64,000 bases of DNA from Prochilodus magdalenae (GCA_024036415.1 JAMWET010001220.1:1916361-1980360); one strand, 5' to 3'; numbered from the stretch's first letter, positions 36,165-49,545 are shown. Program-made: numbers and translations. Notes: generated by a model from the letters alone, not told the origin.

Positions 36165-36860
36165 ATAGGCATTATCATCATGGAAATAATATAAATACAA
36201 ATACCACAAAGCTCAGCTATTCCACAAGGAATGTTTTCAGTGAGGTTGCCGATAAACAACAAGCTCAAGTTCATTGAATTATACCTGACCAACTGCAGCA
36301 ACCCCAATTGCACTGCCCCCTTGTAAGGTAGGCACTAGGCATGAGGTGTGCATCACTTCAGCCTCCACTCTTCTTACCCTGATACGCCCATCATTCTGGA
36401 ACAGAGTAAATCTGGACCCATCAGATCACATGACCTTCTTCCATCGTTCCAGAGTCCAATCTTTATGCTTGCTAGCAAACAGAAAGTCGTTTTTGCCAGT
36501 TAACCTTACTGACAAGTGGTTTTGCTATGGCTACTTAATCCCAATCCCTTGAGTTCCCTTTCCATTGTGTGTATGGAAATTTTCTTACATTCACAACTGG
36601 ACAAATCCCTGAGTTCTACTGTTGCTTTTCTATGATTTGACTTCACCAAGTGTTTAAGTGATCGCCGATCACAACCATTCAAAATCTTTTTTTGACCGCC
36701 TTCCTCGAAGATGATGTTTTCCCACTGTCCTTCCACTTATTAATAGTGCATTGCACACTTCCCATTTTAGTTGTTTCAGCTCCTTAGATGTTTTCTCTGC
36801 TTGATGCATGCCAATAATTTGACCCTTCTGGAACACATAAACATCCTTTCCATGACCTCA
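36165..36860 (-). pseudogene. Tc1-like transposase pseudogene
   Basis: On the minus strand: RVKLLACIKQRKHLRS near the start, the basic region GGQKKILNGCDRRSLKHLVK with KSNHRKATVEL, then TMERELKGLGLSSHS. After a frame change come DWTLERWKKVM, a stop, SDGSRFTLFQNDGRIRVRR and HTSCLVPTLQGGSAIG. The first catalytic aspartate (SDGS) is present, although the usual tryptophan before it is a stop. Near 36170 a YFHDDNA-like block holds the second aspartate. The glutamate part is absent. Non-functional. Confidence 0.8.
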
Positions 36861-36997
36861 GGATGTGTCTTTCCACATGGATGTTTAACAAATAAGAAGC
36901 TACTTACTGCATCAGTTAGGGTTAAGTTACTTGTTGCCAGCTGAAACATAATCACCCATGAAGTGATGGTGGCCTTTTATTTTTGTGGCCAGGCATA
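36165..36997 (-). mobile_element. Tc1-like transposon remnant, minus strand
   Basis: Right (5') end near GTGGCCAGGCA at 36997. Read on the minus strand, it preserves the order of a Tc1 transposase from the DNA-binding part to the second catalytic motif, ending near 36165. The left terminal repeat and the C-terminal coding part were not found, so it is truncated at its 3' side. Confidence 0.8.
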
Positions 36998-39034
36998 AAA
37001 TACAGCAATGCTGTGACACTGGGTTATCTTTGACCCTTTAATGACCCAGTATTAACATCAAAATACTAAGTTTTTATTTTATTTGACTCATAAGTGATAT
37101 GAATGCATGAGTGATTTGTGCAATCCCCTATATGTCAGAGAGTCCTGTCTTTCCTTTCCCTCTTGTCAATTCTCCCTGAAAAACTATGTTGATGAAGCAT
37201 GCTTTCAGGCTGCTTTTAGTGTTGTCTTTGGATTACAAAAACCTTAATCTAGTATTTTAGTGATTGGCAGTATGATGACATGAACAGTTTATACCACACC
37301 ATAGGTGGGTTTTTTTCATTATATTATAGTTGCCAAAACAGGCTTTTTGACAACTCCCCGCCATTATAATGAAGCTTTATAAACATAGTTGTCATCAAAG
37401 GATTGTTTAATTATCATGTAACCTTATGAACATGACTTTCAGTAGAGTGATACCAAAGACCCTTACATTTTGCCCAAATAAAGTGAATGCCTCTGTCTCC
37501 GATATGCATCTGCCTCTTGAGTTTGGACAAAAGCACCACTGTTATGGCTGCTATTAGGCCTGTTCCCAAAGATGGTTAATCAATTTACTGCGGTAGCAGC
37601 CTTAGTGAGGGGGGACTAAAAACTATTTTACTGCCAGTTAAAAGAAAGTAAAAAACAAAATATTGTTCATTTATTGATATGCACACTGCAGCAGGAAAAC
37701 AGTGTTCCCACATGTAAACACTGCTAAACTTTTAATCGTTAGGCAATGTGATTTTCCTATATTACACCACATTTATTATTCCTATCCTAGATAAGATTTT
37801 TGTAGAAATGCTGCTGTGCTGGTTATCATGCTCTGGGCTGCAGGCAGATATCATGTCTCTACAAAAATGTTGCCTCTGGGTTTGGGGAAAGCAAAGGGCT
37901 AAGTGAAGAAGGCACAAACAGTAAAATTACATACAGGACTCAATTCAATCATATGACAGTGTTTCCCTCATTTCTGCTATAGCATCCACCAGTGCCGACT
38001 GGAAACTACAGGATATAAAGATGAACCAAAGGACAATGAAAATCCCACTGAAAACTCCTCATCATTAATGTACACATGTTATTATTGATGCAGTGTTGAC
38101 TTCGGCTGGCAAAACTGTTGGTTTCTTGAAGAACAGGGGTTGAGGCTTTGTTGAGGAAAAGAAGTTTAAAGCTCATGTTTACCTATAAAGCAAATCTAAA
38201 GAAGTTTCTCATACTAAGGACTTATATACTTAACGATTTACCTAATATCTTGTCCCATTGTCTGAACGACCCAGGCCCCCCTAGTTTATGGGCATCTGCC
38301 TCTACATTTTGCAATTATAATAGAGCTGTTTTCCACCATTTCCAGTCCCGCTCTATCCTCTAGATCAGCATCCTCAGAATACTAATCACACACACTTGCT
38401 CCTCATCGAGTCTGTTTGGACATATACTCCTCTGTCACACGGTTGCATACTGAGCGTTTCTCCCAATATTAATCTTGTTTGTTACTCTGGCTTTGACTTA
38501 GTTCTGATTCTCTGGTTTCCTCCTCTTGTTTATTCCCTTTATTACCACTGCCTGGTCTGACTGTTTGTTTGTTTGACTTTTCTGTTTTTGAATATTTCTG
38601 CTTTGCTCTTGTTACTGCTCTGTCTGACTGCAAATATGTTTTACAAATTGCGCCTTGATTTTAGCTCAGCACTCATCACATATCACCTAAACAATAAAGG
38701 AACAGAGAAATTAATAGTGAAGAAAAAAGGAAAATAATATTTAATTGCAGCATGACATCAGACCGATGTGAAGCTGGAATTCAATGTTAGAATTGTACTC
38801 TTAATCAACATCAGTCACTATCATTTATAATTACACTTAGGACACTTACCAAAGTATTCTTTAACAAAGAGTGCGCTCACTTTTTGGACTAAAATAATAA
38901 CGTGAAGCTATTTATAAATCTGGGTGTATTGTTTTTTTGTGTGTTTTTTATATCGAGCTGCTCGTGAGCAGTGAGGGGTGAAAGCGGAGTGTTAAGTAGC
39001 CCCTGCTATAGCCCTGATTCTTATAGTATCTCGG
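36998..39034. other. Non-coding; possible decayed LTR near 38385-38700
   Basis: The stretch at about 38385-38700 is pyrimidine-rich, with TTGTTTGTTTGAC, TTGCTCTTGTTACTGCTCTG and a late AATAAA (38693), reminiscent of the U5 end of a fish LTR, but no paired ends or target duplication could be found. Frame 38148-38363 has no domain. Confidence 0.35.
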
Positions 39035-39170
39035 ATGGTTGCTAGGGCGCTATAAGGTGGTTTCCAAAGCATCCCAGGTGGTTTCTATATGGTTGCTGTG
39101 TTATCCTAGGTGGTTGCTAGGATGTTCCTTAGCAAGTGCTATGGTATTTCACATGCATACCAGGATATTG
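39035..39170. repeat. Degenerate GGTTGCTAGG repeat
   Basis: About five spaced occurrences of GGTTGCTAGG / GGTGGTTTC / GGTTGCTGTG, each ending in a GTGTT or GTTCC-like piece, form an irregular roughly 20-bp periodicity. This is a fish minisatellite-like pattern that I have seen before but cannot name. Confidence 0.6.
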
Positions 39171-41655
39171 CTGCTGTCCATGTATTATCGTGGTAGTCAG
39201 GTATGCAATCTTTTACCCATATAGTTTCACCATCTCTTATTCACTATAAAAGAAAAGAAAAGCTAATTTAACAAAAAGTCAGAAGTACATAATGTCTGGT
39301 CAAACCAAACATACCAGAGTTGCAACTGTGTCGATATCTTCGGGTATGGGGGATGAGAATATCAAGAAGAAACATGTAGTAATATGACAAAAAGACAAAG
39401 AAGAATAATAATATAATAAAATGGCTTTTTTGACCTAAACTGTAATGAAATCTAAGATTTGATAATGCACTAAATCACTCCTTAAGGAATCCTAATTTAA
39501 TTATATCATTTTGATATACACAATAAGCTGCATGGCCTGGCCTAGACTTTTCAAAGACCAGAGTAAACAGTGGTTGCTGATGTCAGTGTGTCACAGATGA
39601 TCACAAATCAGGGGGGCTTTAGTCCACTCCAGCCTTCCCCAACTCTGCTCTTCCTATGTCACTGCTGACGTAACTCTGTTTTCACAGGGCTACTGCATGC
39701 CTCTTTCTCTCTTTCTCTCTGCTGATTTATCCTTCTCTCCTCCCATGTTTCTACAGTTCCACCTTCACTACTTTTGTTCACTTTTTAATTTTCTTCCTTC
39801 CTTCTCTTCTTCTCTGCTTTTTCGTACCCTGTTTGAAAAAAGGGACGTTGATTGGCTCTGACCACCAAATGGCTGTGGCTAAGGTGAGCAGTGACATTTC
39901 GGAATAATAAATATGCAGCAGGGGAAACTGTGTGGGGAGTTCTCTTTGTCATGTTTAACCTAAAAAGGGACACAAGGTACATGGTCAGTACATGAATAAC
40001 GACCACCCGGTATGGGCCATTTTCCAAAAGGCATGTGTGGGCAGCATTACTATGCATTTAACAGAAAGACTACACTAGCCTTATTCATTTGTCATGTAGT
40101 AACTCAATGACCACAGTTTTCATTTTTAATTTTGTTTGCATAGTCTTAATAACAGTAACATTATGTTTTGCATTGTTGCCATGCTGCAAGGTGAGATTCT
40201 GTCCAGTTTTGAGGTATGTAGACAGAATTAAGACGTTTCTGTTAATTTCAGCAATGCCCTGCTGCTCCTATTTACACGCGCAACATCCTTAAAGACAAGT
40301 GAGCAGTTCCACTGGTAGCCATACACACCCACAAGCAAATGAGATGCCATGCTTCATTTTTCTCCACACATTCCTAATTATATTGCAGTAGTACACATTC
40401 ATCTCTCATAAAACGCTCCTAGAATCCTTGAGGCTTTTTAATGCACTGTTTTGTTTTGTTTTTGTAGACTGTAACCAGGCCCTTCTGTAAAGCCTGTTTA
40501 GTGGTCTGCATCTGTCGTAATTTCCCTAAAACTTACCTATTAATGGTATTCTTCAGGCCTGTACTGTGGTCTTTACATGTCAACCAGGTTGTCTGCTATT
40601 GCTAACAGTTCTTAACAATGTACCAGTGATCGTGACACACTCTATGTTTCGGCTGGGCAACCAGAAAATTTATTTACATTGTATATTCACATCTGTTTTA
40701 CTGCCATTGGGCCAAATGTGGATGCACAGCTGCAAAAGACTCACATGACTGTTTGGAAAAAATGAGAGAAAAAAATCTTGAGTGTAACTCAAGCAAACAT
40801 GTCTATTTTTAGCCACTTCTCTTCAAGAGAACAATGGCCATAGCACACAGAGTCGGGACAGCTGCATTAGCAGACATCCTGCAGTGCTAAAGACAGGCCT
40901 ACACTGCCTAGCTCAAGATTACTAGACCACCCCTACATTTAGCACAGAGGATACATTGCTAAATTTCTCTCTTTGAAACTTTTCTCAGAAAGACTGACAT
41001 TTATGAATGTATGCCACAAAGCATTGTTAAAGCTGAGGTTAGGTTAGATAGCAACAGCAATTTCAGAACAGACACGGCCAAAGAACACAATACATATAGA
41101 AATATGTATTCTGAAAAGCAAGGCTTGTTGTACAGTGAAAGGAAACAAAAGGAAAGAATGACTGAAAAGCAAGAAACCACACAGTATCAACTAACCAACA
41201 TAAACGTCCTGTAGTATTTCACAATCAATCATAAACTAATTTAGGTTTATTTTCTTTTTAATAAAACTACCATTAATAATATAATAATAAAAAATACACA
41301 TATAAATCTCAATCCCTTTTTTAAGCAAAATATGATCAAATCAAGAGTATGTATCTTAGTGGATGACTAATCTGATATTTATGCCAAAAAGATTTAAAGG
41401 CAAAGGTAAGGAGAAACAATATTTCAGTGCTCAATAAGGTGTACAATTTGAAGGAGCATGGGTCGAGCCTCCTCCCTGGACAACAGAACCAGGACTAACG
41501 GGTGATGGTGGGGAGGACAGAGCAGAACATTGAAAGCAGCAGGGAACGTAAGTTGAATCCTGGTAGCTGACTGCGTTTGGCCTGAATTTAGCTTATTAGA
41601 ATTTCTGTTCTACCTTAAAAAGTCATTTACCTCTCATAACTTCCAAGGGGCCACC
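39171..41655. other. Non-coding, nothing recognised
   Basis: CT-rich patch at about 39705-39810 (TCTTTCTCTCTTTCTCTCT). Frames at 40089-40292 and 40566-40748 (plus) and 39785-40057 (minus) have no recognisable domain. Confidence 0.4.
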
Positions 41656-42117
41656 CAGTTGCTAGTCTGATCTCTTGTCATATTAAAGATTGACTACTGC
41701 AACTCACTCCTGGCTGGTATTTCCTTGTGGGCAATCAAGACCTTGCACCTGATCTAGAATGCACCAGCTCGACTTGTCGTCAATCTCCCCAGGTCCACTC
41801 ATGTCACTCCGCTGCTACGTTCCCCTCACTGACTTCCTGCAGCTGCCTACATCAGATTTTAAACTCTCGTGCTTGTCTACAAAACCAAGAATGGATCAGC
41901 TCCTTCCTACTCTATGGCCCTGTACAGTTCAAGTACAGCTCGGTCTCACCCACCATTTTTGAAGATGCATGGAAGAGAAGTTTCAAGATTCTTCTTTGTC
42001 CTGGCACCCAGAAGGTCAAATGAACTTCCACTAGCTGTCTGAACAGCAGATTCTCTCGTGGCCTTCAATCGTAGAATAAAGGCCTATTTATTTGTGAAGA
42101 ACTTAAGTGAGCACTAA
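41656..42117 (+). pseudogene. L2/CR1-type LINE reverse transcriptase, C-terminal remnant
   Basis: One frame, interrupted by several stops, reads QLLV-stop-SLVILKIDYCNSLLAGI, then IKTLHLI, NAPARLVVNLPRSTHVTPLL, LPAAAYIRF, TLVLVYKTKNGSAPSY, and after one shift RFFFVLAPRRSNELPLAV, TADSLVAFNRRIKAYLF and a final stop at 42115-42117. DYCNSLLAG, ARLV, HVTPLL, LP-A-IRFKTL and the closing R-LKT-LF pattern mark the end of ORF2 in L2-like fish LINEs. The copy is 5'-truncated, as most LINE copies are. At least four stops show it is old. Confidence 0.87.
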
Positions 42118-44979
42118 TTGAAGTATACAATGAAATTAATTGTAATGAACTTAACTCATTATCTTGTCTGTAAGTATGAGCACTGACTTGGGATTGCTAG
42201 GTGTTTTACTCATGCTGCATTTAACTCTGTATTTTTTCTCCTAGGTATCAGGACTAATCCTTGGTCAGGCAGTATCTGAGCTCAATAGCCTATTTGTTTT
42301 TTGTAAACTATAATCATAAACACGGGACAAAAGGTGTTCATAAACATGCACATGAAATCGAGTTAAAGTCACGTTTCATTATGAAAAAGTGACAGTCCTC
42401 CCCTTTCGTCTGTGGTCGGTGCCAATGTTCAATGGTGTACGAAATAGTTTCTACCCTGCTTTCATGCAAAACATTCAGCCTTATCTTTAGCTGAAATATT
42501 CGTTAGCAATTGAGACCCTCTACATTATTCATGGCTTTCCTGTAGCACAAAAGATGCATGTGAAAGCACTTAAACTGTTTACAAGTTTAATATGCAAACA
42601 AAGTTGCGATTGGACAAAAATGTGTTCGCCTGCAAAAACTGCAAGGCTGGACTGAATTTCTGGTGGGTCTACTGTATTTTAGCACTCCACTGACAGACTT
42701 TTTGGTAAGGGTTGGTGTTGATGTTGGCACAAAGGGGTGGACAGGGGTTAATGGGGGTTAGCAAAAGAAGCAAAACATTTATACGATAAAATACAAGCAC
42801 GCAATATAACAATTAAACTGCATTAGCAAACTCAATACTTGTTATGAAGTGTAGGAAAATGCTGCCCACCATATAACAAAAACACTGTCTGGGCCTGCTA
42901 TAGGTTAGTGCAATCATGGAGCAAGAATTAAAGTGCAGTCTTTTAGACCATTTGCAGTTCCTTGTTCAGATTCTTTTTGTAGTTGACTGTTTGTTTAGGT
43001 CCTCTATAATGACATTGTCAATATTTATTTTCACCTCATTCTTGTCCCCAGTACTTTAAAGCAGCACATTATACCCACAGGTAATCTAATAGTAATGGGA
43101 ACCTCATACATCAGGGGAAAAAGCATTACGGAACATAGAAGCCTATTAGGTTGATTATTTATTGCTTTGCCTCGTGTGAACAAAGGTTCCACAAGCCAGA
43201 GCTCACTTGCATGTACCTGATTGGGAACAATCAGATGACCGGCACCTAGACAGGTGAAATTTGGCTTTCCAAGCTACTTTAGCCAAACCTTTCACAGAGC
43301 ACAAATCAGGAGGGACATTTAGCTTTATCCAACAATTTAACAGAGTGAAAAGCTTCACATAGCAGGTAGGGCTAAAAGTTCAGTTAGGGACAAAGCCACA
43401 CAGGGACTGCTGCACATAGGGTCCAGTTTGATTGCAATTCACCTGTGTGGCTTCAAAATTACTGCCATCCTAAGTGCAAACCTGAGCAGGAAAAAAATAC
43501 ATTAAAAAAAGGGGCTGACAGTCAGATAAACGGAAAAGGGAAAATCACCTGCCACTAGGAGACCAAACTGACCACTCAGAGAGATGTTTTGAGCGAACAT
43601 GTTGCCCTAAATTAGAAGCAGGAATGTAATGGGCTCCAACTCGCAGTACACATATCTTAGCTGTTTAAAGAAAAACATGTAGATATGATTAAAATCTCTT
43701 GTACTAAAATCTCTTTACATCCACTCACATTAGAGGTAAGGAACATTTTTGCTTTCTTAAAAGTTGCAATTGGAGATTTTGTCAGAACAAAACTTTATAC
43801 GTCTAAAAACAATCTTAATTTGTATTGGGCATTAATGTAATGGCTACCAGTTCTAATGGACTGTCATGGAAGGACTATCTAATTGTTCATCATGGAATGC
43901 ATTTGCAAAATGTTTACAGTACCTGGAATTTAAAAAAAGAGAGAGAAACTGGAACAACATTTTTAGTGATAGACTGAGCGACACCACAAAAAAACAAGAT
44001 GGGTCAAAGCAACTCTAGGAACCAACCCAAGTTCTGAATTAGGGGTGTACCGACAAGGCTCGACTTGTCATTGGGAGGACAGTGGTAGATGTCAGTGTTG
44101 AAATGTCCTACAGTGAAAATGAGAAACTGTTTCAAAGTATTCAGTAAAGTGTCTTAGGATTTGAACTTGGGTTAGGGTTTGGTCCAGTTTAGGGGCTCCA
44201 GTTTAAGCTTTGGTTTAGTGTATAGAGTATGAAAATGAAAGATGAATTTAGTTTATATTTATTAAATGAGAGTTAAAGATAAACATGTCTACTGGTACTC
44301 ACTTTGGAGCACACCTACAAAAATATTAAGGCACAGCACAGCATGCAATATATGGTCTGTATAACTGTCGTATAAAAGGAGTGTTTATTTAATTCAACAT
44401 AGCTTACAGTGGTATCTAATTAACATGATCTCATTCTTGTTCAAATCAACTGTTTTGTACTGAGAGCTGTATACAGTGACCATAGATTTAATAATACCCA
44501 ATTATTCTTCACACCACAGTCACAAGCAGAGGAACAATGTACACAAATGGCCAGTGTCAAATAGCTTCAGACCTGACTCCTCAATGGCTACAGTAACAGC
44601 TTTACTAGTATTCTGTTTACATACCAGGGGACTTTATTGCTACTCATGATGGCCCAAGAGAGTCAATGAGCAATCTGGCTGGAAAACTGTGACAAACTAT
44701 GATGTTGTATTTCTGTAGAAGAAAAAGAGATATGGGTCAATGAGTCTATTTCTGTATGTAGAAAACAAGGCCAAACTCTGATTGTCTAACAACTTGCATT
44801 GAGGGAAAGACAGCTTAGACAAGCAGTACTGTACAGGTATTAACATATTGTCTAATGATTTAATGGTGAATAGTTATGAGCTGGCTCTTTATGAGATTTA
44901 AAATAGCAAAATTCAAAATTACATCTCCAGTATGCTTATACGCTGTCAAGTTACATTATTATGACCTACTTCCTACAAT
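42118..44979. other. Non-coding; LINE 3' flank then unique-looking DNA
   Basis: The first 150-200 bp may still be LINE 3' untranslated sequence; no terminal short tandem repeat could be placed. From about 42300 to 44979 nothing was recognised. No frame carries a domain. Confidence 0.4.
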
Positions 44980-45165
44980 CGGCGGTGGCTCATGAAGAAA
45001 GTCAATGTCCGACATTGGTTGAAAAACCATGACCAAGACTTCAAAGTACTACTCCTGCCGGCTAATTCCCCAAACCTGAATCCCATTCAGCATCTGAGGG
45101 ACCACCTCAATTGTTGTGTTTGCTCTATGGATCCTCTCCCACACACCCTCCAGCAGATGTGTTAA
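44980..45165 (+). pseudogene. Tc1-like transposase fragment, final catalytic motif
   Basis: An uninterrupted 61-codon frame from RRWLMKKVNVRHWLKNHD through FKVLLLPANSPNLNPIQHLR to a stop. The SPNLNPIQHL block is the Tc1 motif that should hold the catalytic glutamate (PIEHLW); here it is glutamine, and the tryptophan is arginine. The preceding sequence TTATTATGACCTACTTCCTA (44953-44972) resembles an element terminus, so the interior may have been deleted from end to core. No right end found. Confidence 0.72.
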
Positions 45166-45594
45166 TATAAATGTTACTCTTTATATTAACTGTAGAGCTG
45201 TATTACATACATTAGCTGTATAGTTACAGTCATAATAACGCATATTTAATAATATCTACACTGGATTATTTAAAAAACAAAATATCTCTGAAAATGTTAA
45301 TAGATGTTAATCGGCTCTTTCCACTGTTGGGCCGAGAAGTTCTGAGCAAAGAGATTAATGCAGTTTTATAGACATGTTCTTATGGACACAGCATGCTTAG
45401 CTTTGTATGGTTTCCTTGAGAAAGATAAACATAACCATTTAATGGAGTGAATTAAACACACTTTGTCAAATACATTTTGTTAGCTATCCATTTGCTCACC
45501 AAATAAATGAAAGCAGCACACAATTCCACAATTCCAATCCAGCAATTGACAAATATCAAATTATCAACTGCTTAATTTCTAATTTGTACCTCAG
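45166..45594. other. Non-coding, nothing recognised
   Basis: AT-rich spacer; no frame or repeat recognised. Confidence 0.4.
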
Positions 45595-46200
45595 ATGGTT
45601 AACAACAACAATATCAACAACGACATTTTTATTTATATAGCGCTTTTTACAACAGATGTTGTCACAAAGCAGCTTTACAAAGAATCTGGTGTCCGAGCCC
45701 CCAGTCAGCAAGCCAAGGGCGACAGAGGCAAGGAAAAACTCCCTCAGTTCAAAAGAAAGAAACCACGAGAGGAACCAAGACTCAAAAGGGGAACCCATCC
45801 TCCTTGGGTCAACACCAGATAACAAGAAAAAAGGAGCATTCAGTGTTTCGTAAGGTAGAGGAATAAATGTCTGATTAGTCTGTAATTAAATACCAGGCTC
45901 ATCGGATGGGTCAGCAGGATGCATAGTCCAGCATGGCCAGGAGCTCCATGGTGGTTACCAAACACTCTCTGTCAGTGGACCGCTAGATCTGCACCTTTTA
46001 TCTAGCAGAAAAATTAATTACCAAAAGCTCGAATAAACAGGTAGGTTTTAAGCCTAGACTTAAAGATTGAGACTGTGTCTGAGTTTTTGCGAAATAAAAC
46101 AATAAAGGGCACCATATGGTCCTGTGCTTGTAGAACAGAAAAGGGCCAAACGATTCTGCTTTGAAAACAGGATCAGTTTGTGTCTTTGGTCCCAACTGTC
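45595..46200. repeat. Dispersed fish repeat, LINE-tail-like
   Basis: Contains TTTATATAGCGCTTTTTACA, GTCACAAAGCAGCTTTACAA, GGCAAGGAAAAACTCCCTC, GAGAGGAACCAAGACTCAAA and GGGGAACCCATCCTCC, then AAGCCTAGACTTAAAGATTG and GAGACTGTGTCTGAG. This combination is very frequent in fish genomes and I believe it derives from non-LTR retrotransposon 3' sequence, but I cannot fix the family. The open frames on both strands here (for example 45595-45822) belong to the repeat. Confidence 0.6.
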
Positions 46201-46352
46201 CCAACTGTTTTGGAAGATGTTGCCAGCATCACATTTGGAATTAGTGCATATATAAAAAATTAATTAGGTGAATCATTATATATTGTGTTATTGTTTTTAA
46301 TTAAATCCAGAACTCACATACTGTCCCAACTTTTTTGAATTCGGGTTTATAA
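46201..46352. repeat. Terminal fragment of a DNA transposon
   Basis: Ends with CATACTGTCCCAACTTTTTT and GAATTCGGGTTTATA, a pattern close to the terminus ACGTCCCAACTTTTTTGGAA common at Tc1-type ends in fish, including the AT-rich preceding part. Only one end is visible. Confidence 0.5.
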
Positions 46353-48040
46353 CATGAAGGTGAAGAAAGGAACTCGTTAAACCCACGTTTTTGTACTCTC
46401 GAGTTATACCTAGTTTCTTGCTTTTGCACAGTCGTATACATAATTTTGAATACTCCCAATCCAATTACATGTTTTGTTGAATATCTAAATCAAAATACAG
46501 AACACAAATAAATGCATTTTGTTAAACATATTGCATATTAAACATAAGGTATATTTGTTAAACACAAGTTTGCATGTAACTGTATTGATGTCTGAGAACA
46601 CCTCTGGAATTAGAGTTAGCCCACTGATTGCCAGCATAGCTCTCATTTTAAGAGCTCTTGATCAAACTACAAGCCCACACACTGTCATATGAGATTTTGT
46701 CTCAGGAATAAACCCAAATAATCTTTCTCTCTCGCTATGTGTCGCATCAATTAGAAACTCATCATGGGTCAAATACTGTTACATGTGTATTTAACCAAGC
46801 AAGCTATATTTTTCTTTCCCTTGAACATCTAATTAGAAGTGCAAAACAACTAGAGGGAATATGAAGTCATCCATGCATGGCTCTATTTGTTCATTTAATT
46901 GTCGCAAAGGGATTTGTGACAGCTAGTTGAGGCACATTTCCTGGGTTCAAACAGCTGCAAAATATACTGCACACAGAATCATTGCCTGAGTTTACAACAT
47001 TCTTCCTACAGAGACTTTTCAATATGACCTAAAGTGCCTAGAAAATCTACTATCTTGCCAAATTCAGTTTGGTAAATGGTCCTGCTTGTGAAGATCTTTC
47101 AGTAGTATTTGAATATTATTGCTAGGTGTGCTAAGCCTAATTTGGAGAGGATGAACCACAAATCGGGTCCTGTGGTAATTTACTCTTTTACAGGTGCTAC
47201 TGTGCGATTTTATTTCTCAGAAATATCTGTCTTTTCTCTCTAATCTCCAGAGAAACTCACATGCTGAATTCAAAATAACAATGAAAGGGAAAACGTGTGC
47301 AAATCCAGTAGTTAAATAGGCCAAAAACATAGTGTCAAAAATTGTCTCAAAAAAGTCTCATTCTATGGCTTATAGAAGTATGCAAGTATGAAGCCATGCA
47401 AATGTTAACCTGTTGGTAGTGTTGCAGACGATAGTAGATTATCAGAGGAGATGTTTAGTAGTGCAGAGATAAGTAGACTTAAGATAGTAAAAGGACTTCT
47501 TTTTTGTGTTGTGTAATACTGGAGCATGGTTTGCCGTGATCAGTCTAGCGTATACTAGCACATCTTTTTTTAATTTGGTTTCAACAAGATTTCAACAAGA
47601 CTACAAGATTTGCAGTTCAGTAAGCCTTACTGGCTTCTGCTACTCAATGTAGTTCTCAACTGTTTACTTCATCTCAATTCTCTTTGCACTGGGAGAACAT
47701 TAGCAGGAGAAAAAAGAAAATAAAAGTAACACACTGTAGGTCTATTAACCTTTAGTTCACTTTTATGATCATATGACCATGTGTGATGCAGACCGCTGAT
47801 AAGCATTTTCAGATCATCCGATCAGTTGATTCAGCTCACAAATAAGAGGCAGCTATTTTAACTCCAACACAGCTTTTCATTTAGTAGCATTATTCATTTT
47901 TGTCACTAAAATAAAACATGCTAGGAAAATTATCTATCATTTCTTTGGCAAAAAAACTCTTAATCTATCAAGCAGTCATCAACAAAGTAGGCTCTAACCT
48001 CCCTGTACTAGCTGGAAATATTATCCAACAGAACACTAAG
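46353..48040. other. Non-coding, nothing recognised
   Basis: Unique-looking AT-rich sequence without exon or family match. Confidence 0.4.
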
Positions 48041-48100
48041 CACGGTTGTAAGTCGCTCTGGATAAGAGCGTCTGCTAAATGCCTAAAATGTAAATGTAAA
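48041..48100 (+). repeat. LINE/SINE 3' tail fragment
   Basis: TTGTAAGTCGCTCTGGATAA followed by GAGCGTCTGCTAAATGCC and a TAAATGTAAATGTAAA end is the well-known 3' terminus of a CR1/L2-type family and its SINE partners in fish. The ATGTAA tandem tail fits self-primed reverse transcription. Confidence 0.78.
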
Positions 48101-49437
48101 GAACTAATGAAGCAATTCGAAAACAGTTGAGAATTACATTCAAACCGACAAGAACAAAACACCAAAATTTGGGGGTAATGAGGGACATGGCCAGAATGTT
48201 CCAGAAAGATCCAAGAAGGGAGCATGTGTCAAATGGTCTACTGTTTGGTTGTTTCTTAAAAACAAAACAGACCATCTCGTTTATGAACAGAACATTACTA
48301 TTGCATATGACCGGGTTCATGAAAAATACAACCCACTAGAAACTTGATTTTCTTGAAGGTATTTTATTGCTGTCCACATGCAAGATTTTTACCAGTGAGG
48401 AGATGTAATGAGTAAAAATGGGTATACTGGTTTGCCCCACATTACCTAATCCAATAGGCTTTAATAAAGTGTTTTGTAGTAATGCCATAGTAGAACCACT
48501 TTGTTGTGGTGTTGGCTTTTTTGGCAGCTCTATATTTAGTGTGGGGATGTACCTCAACTTTTTTCACACACAAAAATCCAAATGTAGTGCTAGACAGCTT
48601 CAGAAATGACCACAGTGCAGTCCCACCGAAGCCTCTAGCTCACTGGCTAGAAAAAAAATAATTAGGTGACCAAGCCTTGAGTGAACTCTCAGATAAGAAA
48701 GGTGATTGTTTTATTGGAGAATAACATCAGGGTACTGACCAGGATTAGAAAAGTTACCACTGACTATCTCTACAAACATCCCCTACTGTGCTCTAGAGCT
48801 CGAAATGGTCTAGGCTTAGGAATTTATCAAGTGGTACAGGGCTTAAAGCATGCCCCTGGGGAAAAGGTATTAGATGACCCAAAACAGCTCATTCTCGCAG
48901 CAGCATGGCATAAGCTTTCAGCTTTGATTTGAGAACATTGTATGACCTGAACAAAAATCAGTTTGCTGACAGGGGATGTGGGCATGATCCAAAGACCTAG
49001 AGTGAAGTACCTTACAATACATGAGCAGGATTGTAAAATGCTGAAACTGTATAACGTATGTAAAATACTCTACTAGTACAAAGTGTGGTTTTAATATCTA
49101 ACTACATCATGCATAGACAAGCCAGCAAAGACTGCTGGAGTCAACAGAGTCTGCATCACCTACACAATTTAAAAAAAAAAAAAGCTGTGTGAGCATTCAA
49201 AGCTTGTAATAGTTCAACGCTTGTAATAGTAATGGTATAATAGTACAATAATACAATAATAATAGAGCAATTGTTACATCCATTTTACATCCCATAATCT
49301 TCTTATTTTAAGTTAAATAAAATCAAAATTTTAACACAGCCAGGATAAGTTATTGTTATTCTGAATATTAACACTTATTATTATTAAAGGGGACCTCTAA
49401 TGCTATTCTGTTTTTTCTAGGATTGCTCCACTGACAA
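48101..49437. other. Non-coding, nothing recognised
   Basis: Several short frames on both strands, none with a domain. The plus-strand frame 48681-48932 (ending LAAAWHKLSALI) is unrecognised. A poly-A run lies at 49171-49183. Confidence 0.4.
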
Positions 49438-49545
49438 CTTGTCCAGGGCATTTCCTGCTTTCTGACCGAAGACCACTGGGATAGGCTCCAGGATCTTCTG
49501 AGACAGAGAAAGATAAGCAGCTTAGAAGATGAATGAAATCTCATC
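49438..49545 (+). repeat. V-SINE/LINE tail fragment
   Basis: TTTCCTGCTTTCTGACC, CTGGGATAGGCTCCAGGATC and GATAAGCAGCTTAGAAGATG with GAATGAAATC match the 3' half of the copy at 22930-23190 (TTTCCTGCTTTCTACTTAG, GGATAGGCTCCAGCACCCC). The central core is absent. Confidence 0.65.

Noticed and set aside
38385..38700. Second solo LTR
   Set aside because: Pyrimidine-rich sequence and a late AATAAA only; no TG...CA ends or target duplication could be placed.
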